The notes under the pieces are model-generated. The model had not been told where the DNA came from. It made no database searches and was given only the letters and a program-made list of their open reading frames with translations. A DNA stretch of 64,000 nucleotides from Sphingobacteriaceae bacterium GW460-11-11-14-LB5 (GTDB lineage Bacteria; Bacteroidota; Bacteroidia; Sphingobacteriales; Sphingobacteriaceae). Shown here piece by piece: positions 17,716 through 26,830 of this stretch. The stretch lies in the NCBI GenBank assembly GCA_002151545.1, contig CP021237.1, positions 2,170,001 through 2,234,000 of the forward strand, written 5' to 3'. Each line of letters starts with the position of its first letter. The stretch's first letter is position 1. The position numbers and the translations under genes are program-made.

Positions 17716-19986
17716 CTAGCTACACTTATCTGCCTCCACTAAAGGAGAAGACAAGGTTTCGTATTCTGCTTCTGCAGCCTTTAATATGGCCAAATGAGAG
17801 ATGAAATAAGCTAAGGTACTTTCAGCCCCCTGGTTTCTATTCACACTGTTGAACTGTAATCCATCTGCACAACCATGGGTTTCAAAATCGTATAAGGGAA
17901 TATGCAGACTGTTTTTCCCTAAAAACCACTCATAACTGATATGCATTAAATTTAAGTATTTATCATCTTTGGTCACCTCGAAAGTTTTGGCATAAAGTAA
18001 CACCATGGCCATTGTTTCTATAGCCTGCTGGTCATATATCGGATTTTTACCATGTTTTTTCATCCATCCCGCATTTCCAACAGGATTTAGGTATCCATTT
18101 TCGAAAGAAAAGCTATTCAAAAACGCAATACTTTCCATTGCAATTTTATAGGATGTCGCATTGCCGGTAACTTCGTAATGATGAAGCAGAGCCAAAGGAA
18201 GGATTGCGTTATCGTAGGTCAGAATATCTTCAAACCAATGCCAGTCGCCATCTTTATTATCTTTATACGATGCCATTAATGAATTGGCCAGCATATTGAT
18301 TTCTTTTGTGATTAACTCATCACCAGGATGGGCACACAGGTAATAAGACAGCCCAATAATGGTATTTGCTTTTCCACGGAGATATTTTAATTCTTTAAAA
18401 TGGGGAATCGAATGTGAAAATAATTCCCTGCCGAATTCACGGTAAGAATTATTAGGTGCACTGCAAACTAAATAACCCAATGACCAAATGGTACGGCCAA
18501 AAGAATCTTCAGAGCCTACCTCATCCAGATAATTGCGGTTAAAACTCAGGAAATTCCTGAAATTTCCGTCATCCGTTTGCATATATTGAATGAAACTGAG
18601 GTAAACAGGCATGAATTTTAAAGCTTTAGGGTTTTTATCCTGCTCTATGGCCATTAATGCCATAATTAATGCCCTTGCATTATCATCGATGCAATAGCCT
18701 TCTTTTAAATTTGGAATGCCAAAACGGGCATGCTGTATAATTCCGGTATCATCTGTTAATAACGAAATATGATTTAAGTTAAGCGCTGGCATCCCTTCTA
18801 CATCAATGATAGGAGGCGTAACTCTTTCAGGTCTTTTTCCATCAGCCAGAGCCTCATTTAATGCGTTAAGGTAAACACTTCCAATGGCTGGCCAGCGAAG
18901 GTTTAAGCCATATTCGTATGCATTTTGCTTCAGTTTTTGATATTTATCTTGATCGCTTAATAGTTCATTAACAATCTTTGCCAGCTGTACATCATTTTTA
19001 AAATCGAATAATTTGCCTCTGTTATCTGCTAATAACTCCTGAGCGTGCCAGTATGGCGTAGAAACCACTGCAGCACCTGCACCAATAGCGTATGATAAAG
19101 TACCACTGGTTATCTGGGCTTCATTTAAATATGGTGTGATGTATAAATAACAGGCCGTTAAATATTGATGTAATTCTTCTTCGGAAACAAATTTATTAAC
19201 GAAAGCAATATTATTCTCGACGCCTAAATCTTTTGCCAATGCTTTCAAACTATCGCGATATTCTTCACCATTGTGTTTCACCACGCCAGGATGGGTATTC
19301 CCCAAAATCACATATAAAACATCAGGATGTTGCGCTACGATTTCGGGTAAAGCTTTAATCACCGTTTCTAAACCTTTATTCCGGCTAATTAAACCAAAAG
19401 TAAACAGTACCTTTCTATTGGCAAAAAGCTCACTTTGCGCAATTTCGTTATTTGGTATAGGTTCCAGATCCGGAACACCATGTTCTATTAATTTGATTGA
19501 AGCCTTAGGGATTTGATAAATACTGGTCAAAAACAAGACTGCCTTTTTACTCATGACCACTATTTTAGAAGATTTAACGGCAATCTCCTTAATAATGGTT
19601 TGCTGCATAAAATTCGGCTCTTTTAAAACCGTATGCAAAATGGTAATGAATGGCTTTTTTAGTCGGTTGATTAAGGATAATAAAAACACCCCACTGTTAC
19701 CACCATATATACCAAACTCATGCTCAATGATACAAGTATCTACATCGCTGTTATTGATAAAATCAGCAGCTTCGATATAGTCCTGTTGATTTTGCTGGCG
19801 TATCACAAATTTTACTTCGCTCGGGTAATCGTGTTCATTAACATCATCTGATTCATTTAATGCAACAACAAAGCTTTTCTCTGAATGATAAGCAGGATTT
19901 AAACTTAGGGCATTCACTAAGTTCTGATTAAAAGTAGCTAAACCGCATTCGCGAGGAGGATAGGTTGAAATATAGGCTATTTTCAT
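17716..19986 (-). CDS. GT4 glycosyltransferase fused to an alpha/alpha-toroid domain
   Basis: The 756-residue protein has a GT-B glycosyltransferase at residues 1-380. It starts MKIAYISTYPPRECGLATFN and has the donor-site motifs FTFGLISRNKGLE and EAQITSGTLSYAIGAG (the family's E-x7-E position reads partly diverged). Residues 395-740 form a second, all-helical domain rich in GWMKKHG, DQQAIETMAM and NQGAESTLAYF, like the six-hairpin toroids of some glycosidases. No signal peptide or membrane helix is seen. The product is unknown. Its convergent neighbour is a GH130 phosphorylase, so a mannoside made by one and degraded by the other is a reasonable inference. Confidence 0.82.
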   Translation of the reverse strand: MKIAYISTYPPRECGLATFNQNLVNALSLNPAYHSEKSFVVALNESDDVNEHDYPSEVKFVIRQQNQQDYIEAADFINNSDVDTCIIEHEFGIYGGNSGVFLLSLINRLKKPFITILHTVLKEPNFMQQTIIKEIAVKSSKIVVMSKKAVLFLTSIYQIPKASIKLIEHGVPDLEPIPNNEIAQSELFANRKVLFTFGLISRNKGLETVIKALPEIVAQHPDVLYVILGNTHPGVVKHNGEEYRDSLKALAKDLGVENNIAFVNKFVSEEELHQYLTACYLYITPYLNEAQITSGTLSYAIGAGAAVVSTPYWHAQELLADNRGKLFDFKNDVQLAKIVNELLSDQDKYQKLKQNAYEYGLNLRWPAIGSVYLNALNEALADGKRPERVTPPIIDVEGMPALNLNHISLLTDDTGIIQHARFGIPNLKEGYCIDDNARALIMALMAIEQDKNPKALKFMPVYLSFIQYMQTDDGNFRNFLSFNRNYLDEVGSEDSFGRTIWSLGYLVCSAPNNSYREFGRELFSHSIPHFKELKYLRGKANTIIGLSYYLCAHPGDELITKEINMLANSLMASYKDNKDGDWHWFEDILTYDNAILPLALLHHYEVTGNATSYKIAMESIAFLNSFSFENGYLNPVGNAGWMKKHGKNPIYDQQAIETMAMVLLYAKTFEVTKDDKYLNLMHISYEWFLGKNSLHIPLYDFETHGCADGLQFNSVNRNQGAESTLAYFISHLAILKAAEAEYETLSSPLVEADKCS

Positions 19987-20115
19987 AAGTATTTCAAGTA
20001 GGTTGATACTTAAATAACATTATATTATCTAAATAGTTTGTGATTTCCTCAAAATACGCTTAATAAAGCCAAAACAATCTGATTTGGCCACTTGTTAGTA
20101 AGTAAATATTTAGCT

Positions 20116-20886
20116 ATGAGATCAATATGGAAAGGTTCGATTGGATTTGGTTTGGTAAATATCCCGGTGAAGTTATTCTCGGGCGTCCAGAATAGTAACC
20201 TTGATTTAGATATGCTCGACGAACGTGATCATGCGAAGATTAAATTTCTAAGGGTAAATGAAAATACACATAAGGAAGTACCTTACGAGAAGATTGTTAA
20301 AGGCTATTTTTTAAAAGACAGTTATGTTGTTTTAGACAAACACGATTTTGAAGAGGCCGCTCCTGAAAAAACTAAAATTATTGAGTTAGAGAATTTTGTT
20401 GATATAAAAGATATTAATCCTATTTATTACGAAACTTCTTATTATACCGAACCCGAAAAGCAGGGCAAAAAAGCGTATGGATTATTGCTAAAGGCTTTAG
20501 AAAAATCGGGCAAGGCCGGTGTGGCCAGGTTTGTATTAAGAAATACAGAAAATTTATGTGTAATCCACCCGATGGAACATGTGATTGTAATTACTAAAAT
20601 CAGGTTCCAGGAGGAAATCAGAAGCTTATCAGAAATTAATAAGGTGGATGATATTACCATCACCAAAAAGGAAATGGATGTGGGTTTAGCATTGATTAAA
20701 CAATACAGCTCCAAATTCGACTTGAGCGCTTTTAAAGATGATTACAGTACTGAATTATTGAAGATAATCAAAGCGAAATCTAAAGGAAAACGCGCCACAG
20801 TGAAAAAGATGAAACCACAAAAAGCTTCAAGCGACGATTTATATGAGCAATTGATGCAGAGTTTGGGCTCGAAGAAAGGGGCGTAG
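20116..20886 (+). CDS. ku: Ku protein (non-homologous end joining)
   Basis: The 256-residue bacterial Ku binds DNA double-strand ends as a homodimeric ring and recruits ligase D. MRSIWKGSIGFGLVNIPVKL is the family's N-terminal signature, so I start at this ATG and not at the TTG 24 bp upstream. The core beta-barrel and bridge region (YYLEP-like YYTEPEKQGKKAYGLL) is followed by a Lys-rich C-terminal tail (about 220-256), usual in bacterial Ku. No ligD is in this window; it may be elsewhere in the genome. The gene is monocistronic and shares a long hairpin terminator with the convergent esterase gene. Confidence 0.95.
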   Translation: MRSIWKGSIGFGLVNIPVKLFSGVQNSNLDLDMLDERDHAKIKFLRVNENTHKEVPYEKIVKGYFLKDSYVVLDKHDFEEAAPEKTKIIELENFVDIKDINPIYYETSYYTEPEKQGKKAYGLLLKALEKSGKAGVARFVLRNTENLCVIHPMEHVIVITKIRFQEEIRSLSEINKVDDITITKKEMDVGLALIKQYSSKFDLSAFKDDYSTELLKIIKAKSKGKRATVKKMKPQKASSDDLYEQLMQSLGSKKGA

Positions 20887-20930
20887 TTAGTTTGGCGTTG
20901 TTGAAACCGCTTAACGCTAAGCGCTATACA

Positions 20931-20969
20931 AGAAGTTCATTGGAGTGTTAATCACTCCAATGAACTTCT
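20931..20969. terminator. Bidirectional terminator between ku and the esterase
   Basis: AGAAGTTCATTGGAGTG (20931-20947) and its exact reverse complement (20953-20969) form a 17-bp perfect stem with a 5-nt loop. Tails are short (TCTATTT on the plus side). It lies 2 bp from the stop of the minus-strand esterase gene. Confidence 0.75.
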
Positions 20970-20971
20970 TT

Positions 20972-22090
20972 CTATTTAAAAGCAGCTTTCAATTGATCTG
21001 CTGCATAAGCCTGTGCCGCTTTTGCTTCCGGAATAACGATAGCCATACCAAAAAATTCGTGTGTTACGCCCTCATAGTTTTTAAGATCGACCCTTACCCC
21101 GGCAGCCTTAAGTTTATCAGCCAGCATGATACCATCATCGTTTAAAGGGTCTATTTCTGCGGTAATAATCGTCGTAGGTGGAAGTCCTTTTAAATTGGCA
21201 TTAACCAATGATATTTTAGGATCCTGTGCTTCAATCATGGTGTTCAGGTACTGATTAGTAAACCATCCCATCATCGCTTTGTTTAGCGGTTTTGCTTTTT
21301 CATACATTTTGTAAGATTCTGTATTCATGTCTGCCTGCGCAATAGGATAAACCAAAACCTCGTGCACAGGAAGCATGATGTGTTTGTCTCTAGCCATTAT
21401 AGATACATTTGCCGCTAAATTTCCGCCTGCACTTTCGCCAACCACTGCAATCTTCGCTGGATCGGCTTTTAATTCTACCGCATTTTTAATCGCCCATTCG
21501 TAAGCAGTAAAAGCATCATTATGCGCCGTAGGGAACTTATTTTCGGGTGCTAAACGATAAGCTACAGAAACCACAACAGCACCAACCTGCTCGGCCAAAG
21601 CCTGTGCCGATGCGTTATAAACATCTAAATTGGCTATAACAAAACCACCACCATGGTAATAAACAATGAGCGGATAGGGACCATTTCCTGCTTTTGGCGT
21701 ATAAATACGCAAATGAATTTTGCCTCCGCTTGCATCAATATCTTTACCTATGGTATCGACCTGAGCAACTGGTATGGGAATATTGTTTTGTTTTACCAAA
21801 TCCATTACCGCATCCGTTGGTGTATGATTTTTACGCGCATCAGTCGCATTTAAAGTTTCTAAAGGTTTATCTCCATAACTACTTAATTTTTCCATTACCG
21901 CCTGCATTTCCGGCTTTATTGTTTTTCCCCATTCGGGAGCTGGTCCGGCAGGTTTTAACCCTGCTGTTAATGTTGAATCGGTTATGGTCGAATCAGTTGT
22001 TGTCGTCGTTTTTGTTCCTCCCGTACAAGCAGAGAGCGAAACTGCCACCCCGAAAATGAGTGTACTAAACTTTATTGAGTTGGTTTTCAT
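20972..22090 (-). CDS. Alpha/beta hydrolase lipoprotein (HSL/family IV esterase)
   Basis: The 372-residue protein has a lipoprotein signal (SLSAC, Cys22) and a Thr/Ser-rich linker, then a hormone-sensitive-lipase type hydrolase. The oxyanion motif HGGG is at 146-149 and the nucleophile is Ser220 in GESAGG. The acid is probably Asp in EIDPLNDDG (about 317) and the base His in GVTHEFFGM (about 349). It should hydrolyse short-chain esters in the periplasm or at the outer membrane; the natural substrate is unknown. It is monocistronic. Confidence 0.9.
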   Translation of the reverse strand: MKTNSIKFSTLIFGVAVSLSACTGGTKTTTTTDSTITDSTLTAGLKPAGPAPEWGKTIKPEMQAVMEKLSSYGDKPLETLNATDARKNHTPTDAVMDLVKQNNIPIPVAQVDTIGKDIDASGGKIHLRIYTPKAGNGPYPLIVYYHGGGFVIANLDVYNASAQALAEQVGAVVVSVAYRLAPENKFPTAHNDAFTAYEWAIKNAVELKADPAKIAVVGESAGGNLAANVSIMARDKHIMLPVHEVLVYPIAQADMNTESYKMYEKAKPLNKAMMGWFTNQYLNTMIEAQDPKISLVNANLKGLPPTTIITAEIDPLNDDGIMLADKLKAAGVRVDLKNYEGVTHEFFGMAIVIPEAKAAQAYAADQLKAAFK

Positions 22091-22233
22091 AGCGATATTT
22101 TATTGTTTTTATTAAACATGTTTCTATAACAGTATCAATCAGATAGTGTTTTCATCGCCTCACAACTTTTTAGAATTTACTTAAATAGCAAACATCTTGG
22201 CGAATTAGTGTGTTCTTAAATAAACGAAATTTT

Positions 22234-22602
22234 ATGCTAACAGAAATAACAGGATTACCGGATCATATTTTTGGGGTAAGGGCTACAGGAGAGGTGACTA
22301 GCGAAGATGTAAAGAGCGTTTTGTTAACCGGTTTAAAAAGAACCGCCGAACGATTTAAAGAAATCAGGTATCTGCTTGTTTTAGAAACTGATGTGAAAAA
22401 CTTTACAGCAGGCGCATGGGTACAGGATGTTAAAGCCGGTTTACAAAATTTTACCAAATGGAAAAAAATTGCCGTAGTAAGTGCCGAAAAAGGAGTGGAG
22501 TGGTTTACTGATGTTTTTACAGTAGCTACACCCGGTAAATCTAAAGGCTTTAAACCAGAAGAAATAGAAGAAGCCAAAGCCTGGTTAAATGCCGAAGACT
22601 AA
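22234..22602 (+). CDS. SpoIIAA-like (STAS-fold) small protein
   Basis: The 122-residue soluble protein fits the SpoIIAA-like family: a short alpha/beta domain with LLVLETDVKNFTAGAWVQD and KKIAVVSAEKGVEWF in the expected positions. I start at the ATG at 22234, because the GTG 24 bp upstream adds only non-conserved residues. Family members occur in stress-type contexts, but their function is largely unknown. It is followed within 17 bp by a Lys-rich 50-residue peptide and then MscS, so it may head a small osmotic or envelope-stress operon. Confidence 0.75.
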   Translation: MLTEITGLPDHIFGVRATGEVTSEDVKSVLLTGLKRTAERFKEIRYLLVLETDVKNFTAGAWVQDVKAGLQNFTKWKKIAVVSAEKGVEWFTDVFTVATPGKSKGFKPEEIEEAKAWLNAED

Positions 22603-22619
22603 TTATTAAACAACAGCTC

Positions 22620-22772
22620 ATGAAAAATTCTAAAACAGCGGAAGAAAGTAGCAAGGCTACCGCACCGAAAAATGCAAAAGCTAAAGGCGCTGATGATCAA
22701 GTAACATCAGCCAAAGATGCAAAGAAAGTAAGTGTAAGTAAAGATGCACTTGTGAAACATAAAAAGCCGTAA
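22620..22772 (+). CDS. Lys/Ala/Ser-rich 50-residue protein
   Basis: An ATG 17 bp after the SpoIIAA-like gene opens a 50-codon frame. About a quarter of the residues are lysine, with many Ala, Ser and Asp and no aromatic residue or cysteine (it begins MKNSKTAEESSKATAPKNAK). It is probably disordered and basic. It sits between two real genes on the same strand with short gaps (17 and 25 bp), which supports translation. I do not recognise a family; a nucleic-acid-binding or stress role would be speculation. Confidence 0.5.
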   Translation: MKNSKTAEESSKATAPKNAKAKGADDQVTSAKDAKKVSVSKDALVKHKKP

Positions 22773-22797
22773 TCAGTAGAAGATATTCCTTAGTTTT

Positions 22798-23604
22798 ATG
22801 AAGATTGATGCCAGTAATATTGACCATTTTTATGATAAAGCCTACGATTGGATAATTGATAAAGGACCGTCTGTAATTTTAGGCATAGCGCTGCTTATTT
22901 TAGGACTATGGCTAATTAAGTTATTAGGAAAGTGGATGCAGGGAGGTATGCACCGCAAAGATGTAAATCCATCACTGCGGCCATTTCTAACCAGTTTAAT
23001 GCTGATAACCTTAAGAATTTTGTTGGTGCTTACCGTGATGCAGATTATTGGCATTCAACTTACTTTTTTAACCGTATTAATTGGTGGTATTGGGGTTGCT
23101 GCAGGCTTAGCTTTATCAGGGACACTGCAAAATTTTGCCAGTGGTGTATTGATTTTACTGCTGAAACCTTTTGTGGTAGGCGATAATATTATTGCCCAAA
23201 ATCAGGAGGGAACCGTAACATCGATCCAGATATTTTATACCATTGTTAAAACTTTCGATAATCGAACGGTAGTTATTCCAAATGGCAAATTATCAAACGA
23301 AGTAATTATCAATATCAGCAGAGAAGGCAGCAGGAGATTAGATTTTGAAATGAAATTTAGTTATGGCATCGATTATGAAAAGATTGTAACGGTTTTCAAT
23401 AAAACGGTCGATGAATTTAAAGATTGCCTCAAAACACCGGAAAGGAGAATTGGAGTGTCTGCTTTAGAGGATAGTGGATTTAAAGTAAGCTTAAATGTTT
23501 GGGTTAAAGCACATGGTTTTACCGATACTAAACTTTCTTTTTTAGAAGTACTGATGAAAAACCTAAAACTTGGAGGAATAAAATTACCTGGTATGGCCGA
23601 TTAA
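22798..23604 (+). CDS. MscS-family mechanosensitive channel
   Basis: The 268-residue inner-membrane protein has three hydrophobic helices (about 20-40, 60-80, 85-110). The pore-lining TM3 is Gly/Ala-rich (GGIGVAAGLALSGTLQNFAS), followed by the MscS beta-domain signature LLLKPFVVGDNI. The C-terminal alpha/beta cage domain is present, and length is close to that of E. coli MscS. It opens under membrane tension to release solutes on hypo-osmotic shock. It is last in a probable three-gene cluster and converges on a response regulator 4 bp away. Confidence 0.93.
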   Translation: MKIDASNIDHFYDKAYDWIIDKGPSVILGIALLILGLWLIKLLGKWMQGGMHRKDVNPSLRPFLTSLMLITLRILLVLTVMQIIGIQLTFLTVLIGGIGVAAGLALSGTLQNFASGVLILLLKPFVVGDNIIAQNQEGTVTSIQIFYTIVKTFDNRTVVIPNGKLSNEVIINISREGSRRLDFEMKFSYGIDYEKIVTVFNKTVDEFKDCLKTPERRIGVSALEDSGFKVSLNVWVKAHGFTDTKLSFLEVLMKNLKLGGIKLPGMAD

Positions 23605-23608
23605 AAAT

Positions 23609-23977
23609 CTATTTTCTCAGCAATGCATAAATCTTATCCATTAGTTCGTCGATGTTAAAAGGCTTAGACATAAAATCATCTGCTTCTATTCCGTCTAATG
23701 TATAATTGTTTGCATTATAACGGGCAGAAATCATTAAAACGGGAATATGCTGTGTCGTCGCGGTATCTTTAAGTTCTTTTAAAAGTACCCTTCCATCAGC
23801 GTCAGGGAGCATAATATCCATGATAATCACATCCGGATTGAATTGATGAACATGGTTAATAAAATCAGCACCTTTGTTTAATCCATCCACATTAAAAGCT
23901 TCGCTTTCTAAAATAAGGGTTATAACATCTAAGATTGCGTGGTTATCTTCAATAACCAAAATATTTTTCTTTGCCAA
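23609..23977 (-). CDS. Single-domain response regulator
   Basis: The 122-residue CheY-like receiver has phosphoacceptor Asp54 in IIMDIMLPD, the acidic pair Glu10-Asp11, and the conserved Lys in MSKPFN near residue 104. It has no output domain, so it should act by protein contact or in a phosphorelay. It is divergent from, and 143 bp away from, the bacteriophytochrome kinase gene, which makes that kinase a possible partner, but the receiver at 26336 is the tighter candidate. Confidence 0.92.
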   Translation of the reverse strand: MAKKNILVIEDNHAILDVITLILESEAFNVDGLNKGADFINHVHQFNPDVIIMDIMLPDADGRVLLKELKDTATTQHIPVLMISARYNANNYTLDGIEADDFMSKPFNIDELMDKIYALLRK

Positions 23978-24120
23978 AGTTGGGATGATTTTAAAAATTC
24001 AAACAAATATATAATAAAAAACAAATCTCAAATCCGAATTTAGCAAATTAGAGTCATTCTAAAAATAGGCTTAAAATTTGTTAATTCGTGAAATAAAATA
24101 CGCTGCAATATCAAATACAT

Positions 24121-26334
24121 ATGACTAAATTTTCTGTAGACTTAACCAATTGCGATAAAGAGCCCATTCATATTCCTGGTAAGATTCAATCTCATGGCTT
24201 TCTGGTAGCAGTTGATAAGAATAGCCTATCCATTACCTACATTAGTGAAAATGCAGGAGTTTTTTTGGCAGCGCAAGCCACAAGCTTATTAAACAAACCA
24301 CTTCCGGTTTTAAATCATTTTATTAAACAACAAGATCCGGCTTTTAATATCGAAGACCTGCTTAAACTGGGTATTATCCGGAAAAGCTTTGATGCCATTA
24401 GCCCACATCCTGTTGAAATTAACGGCCTTCCTTTTTATTTGATTATTTCTTCATCAAAAAGCGACTGGTTAATAGAATTTGAACCCGTAACCTTACAATT
24501 CGATATTCAAAGTTCCATTGGTCGTTCTGCGTCATCTATGCTTCAGGGGAAAAATGTTTCAGCATTATTAAAAGGTGCTGCCCTGGAAGTAAAAAAGCTA
24601 ATCAATTACGACCGGATTATGATCTATAAATTTTTAGATGATGGTCATGGCGAAGTGGTAGCAGAAGAGAAGGAAGCCGATTTAGAACCATTTTTTGGAT
24701 TACATTACCCGGCATCGGATATTCCTAAACAGGCGAGAGAACTTTATAAATTAAATTTAACCAGGCTAATTGCCAATGTAAATGTGCCAGATTCGCCAAT
24801 TCTTACTTTTAAAGAAAACGAGGCACTCGATTTAACTAATGGCAGTTTACGAGCGGTATCACCCATACATATTCAATACCTGAAAAATATGGGTGTGCAT
24901 TCGAGTTTCAGCATATCCCTCATCTCTCATGGCGAATTATGGGGTTTAATTGCCTGCCATAACTATAGCCCTAAATTTATAGATTATAAAGCCAGAGAAG
25001 GCGCTAAGTTAATCGGGCAGATTCTTTCTTCAGCATTAGAATATCGCCAGGAAGAAGAAGATGCAGAGGTTATTGAACAATTTAAAAGCACGGCTAATGT
25101 TCTGGTCGAACATTTAAACCGTGATAAGTATTTAGTTGAGGCCATAACCGGCCACAAAAGAACCATTTTAGATGCAACCAAAGCTTCGGGTGTGGCCATC
25201 ATTTTCGAAAATGAACTTAAAACCATTGGAAATGTGCCATCAGAAGAAGAAATACTGGAACTTTCCGAATGGTTGAAAACCACCAATGATGAATCGATAT
25301 ATTATACGCATCGATTATCTGAAATCCATTCTCCGGCTAAAAAATACAAGTCAATTGCCTCTGGAATTCTTTCCTGTATATTAAATAAAGAACTGGGCGA
25401 AATGATTATCTGGTTTAAACCCGAAATCATTACTACTGTAAATTGGGCCGGAAACCCCGAAAAACCGGTAGTTCCTTCTGAAAATGGCTTGCTAAACCTA
25501 TCTCCTCGGAAATCATTCGAAATCTGGTCGCAGGTAGTTAATAACACTTCAGAAAAGTGGATGGCTGAAGAAATCGCCTCAGTTTTAAGAATACGTGAAA
25601 TTATTATTGCCGATATTAATAAAAAGGCTAATGAAATCAGACTGCTTAACGAAAAACTGCAGGCTGCTTATGAAGAACTGGATACGTTTAGCTATACCAT
25701 TTCGCACGATTTAAGGACTCCGTTAACCTCGATCAAAACTTATGCAGAGCTTATGCTTAAGAATAAGAGTATTGATGAAAATGGCCGAAAAATGCTAAGC
25801 AGGATTTTAACAGGCGCGGATAAAATGAATTTCTTAATAAAAGAGATCCTAAATTTAGCAAGAGTGGGGCGTTCTGAAATAAATTTTGAAACAGTTGAGG
25901 TAGAATCTTTGTTAAAAGAAATAAAGAGCGAAGTGTGGTCGGCCTTTAAAGCAGATCATACCGAGTTGGTTTTAGGTCAACTACCTAATATAAAAGGAGA
26001 TAAAACCATGATCAGTCAGGTTTTTACCAACCTGATTGGTAATGCAGTAAAATACTCGGCCATGGTAGATAAACCTAAAATTGAGGTTTCTGCGTATATA
26101 GATGGAGGAGAAATTATCTACGCAGTTAAAGATAATGGGATAGGAATTGACAACCGTTATTACGACCGGGTTTTTGAACTTTTTAAACGGATGGATAATG
26201 TTAAGGATATAGAAGGCACAGGAGTGGGCTTAGCAATTGTAAAAAGGGTTGTAGAAAAACACAGTGGCAGGGTTTGGTTTGAAAGTAAGTTAAATGTAGG
26301 ATCAACTTTTTTTGTAGCTTTTAAAAACAGATAA
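24121..26334 (+). CDS. bphP: Bacteriophytochrome histidine kinase
   Basis: The 737-residue photoreceptor has PAS-GAF-PHY-HisKA-HATPase_c order. The biliverdin-attachment cysteine is present (Cys11 in LTNCDKEPIHIPG), which marks a BphP and not a plant-type phytochrome. The GAF domain holds PASDIP (about 196-201), and the PHY tongue has PRKSFE near 462-467. The phosphoacceptor is His in SHDLRTP (about 528), and the ATPase N and G boxes are intact (NAVKYS, VKDNGIGI, GVGLAI). It should sense red/far-red light and phosphorylate the response regulator that starts 1 bp after its stop. A heme oxygenase follows, which supplies biliverdin. Confidence 0.95.
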   Translation: MTKFSVDLTNCDKEPIHIPGKIQSHGFLVAVDKNSLSITYISENAGVFLAAQATSLLNKPLPVLNHFIKQQDPAFNIEDLLKLGIIRKSFDAISPHPVEINGLPFYLIISSSKSDWLIEFEPVTLQFDIQSSIGRSASSMLQGKNVSALLKGAALEVKKLINYDRIMIYKFLDDGHGEVVAEEKEADLEPFFGLHYPASDIPKQARELYKLNLTRLIANVNVPDSPILTFKENEALDLTNGSLRAVSPIHIQYLKNMGVHSSFSISLISHGELWGLIACHNYSPKFIDYKAREGAKLIGQILSSALEYRQEEEDAEVIEQFKSTANVLVEHLNRDKYLVEAITGHKRTILDATKASGVAIIFENELKTIGNVPSEEEILELSEWLKTTNDESIYYTHRLSEIHSPAKKYKSIASGILSCILNKELGEMIIWFKPEIITTVNWAGNPEKPVVPSENGLLNLSPRKSFEIWSQVVNNTSEKWMAEEIASVLRIREIIIADINKKANEIRLLNEKLQAAYEELDTFSYTISHDLRTPLTSIKTYAELMLKNKSIDENGRKMLSRILTGADKMNFLIKEILNLARVGRSEINFETVEVESLLKEIKSEVWSAFKADHTELVLGQLPNIKGDKTMISQVFTNLIGNAVKYSAMVDKPKIEVSAYIDGGEIIYAVKDNGIGIDNRYYDRVFELFKRMDNVKDIEGTGVGLAIVKRVVEKHSGRVWFESKLNVGSTFFVAFKNR

Positions 26335-26335
26335 A

Positions 26336-26755
26336 ATGAAAACACCAGATATATTTTATGTAGAGGATGATGTAGACTATGCATTTTTTATGCAAAGTGC
26401 ATTACAAGAGGTTAAGGATACCTTGAATTTAACTATAGTTGAAGATGGGACAGAAGCATTACAAAAACTTCAGAAGTTTGCTGAAAGTAAAACCAAGCCT
26501 AAATTAATTCTGCTTGATTTGAATTTGCCGGGCTTGTCTGGGCTCGACCTGTTAAAATTCATCAGGGATATTCCTTATCTGAAAACGATACCAGTAATCT
26601 TGTTTTCTACATCTGATAATCCTGACGATGTTAAGGCATCAATAGAATTTGGCGCCAATGCTTACCTAACCAAACCTGATGGTTATGAAAACCTGGTTAA
26701 ATGCGTACATTCTGTACACGATTTCTGGTTTAACCAACACCTAAGGTTAAATTAA
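26336..26755 (+). CDS. Phytochrome-linked response regulator (Rcp1-like)
   Basis: The 139-residue receiver has Asp61 in LILLDLNLPG, acidic Glu10-Asp11-Asp12, and the conserved Thr/Lys positions (FSTSDN, YLTKPDG). It belongs to the Rcp1-like group commonly paired with phytochromes. It begins one base after the bacteriophytochrome stop codon, so it is almost certainly co-translated and its cognate partner. It has no output domain. A hairpin terminator follows before the heme oxygenase. Confidence 0.92.
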   Translation: MKTPDIFYVEDDVDYAFFMQSALQEVKDTLNLTIVEDGTEALQKLQKFAESKTKPKLILLDLNLPGLSGLDLLKFIRDIPYLKTIPVILFSTSDNPDDVKASIEFGANAYLTKPDGYENLVKCVHSVHDFWFNQHLRLN

Positions 26756-26777
26756 AATACTATAAAATAATAGGAAG

Positions 26778-26812
26778 AGATTCGGGTATTAAATCCGAAT
26801 CTTTTCTTTTTA
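26778..26812 (+). terminator. Terminator after the phytochrome response regulator
   Basis: AGATTCGG (26778-26785) pairs with CCGAATCT (26795-26802) around a 9-nt loop, followed by TTTCTTTTTAAT. It separates the kinase-regulator pair from the heme oxygenase, which may then have its own promoter or depend on read-through. Confidence 0.7.
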
Positions 26813-26830
26813 ATAATTAAATTTCCTTTT

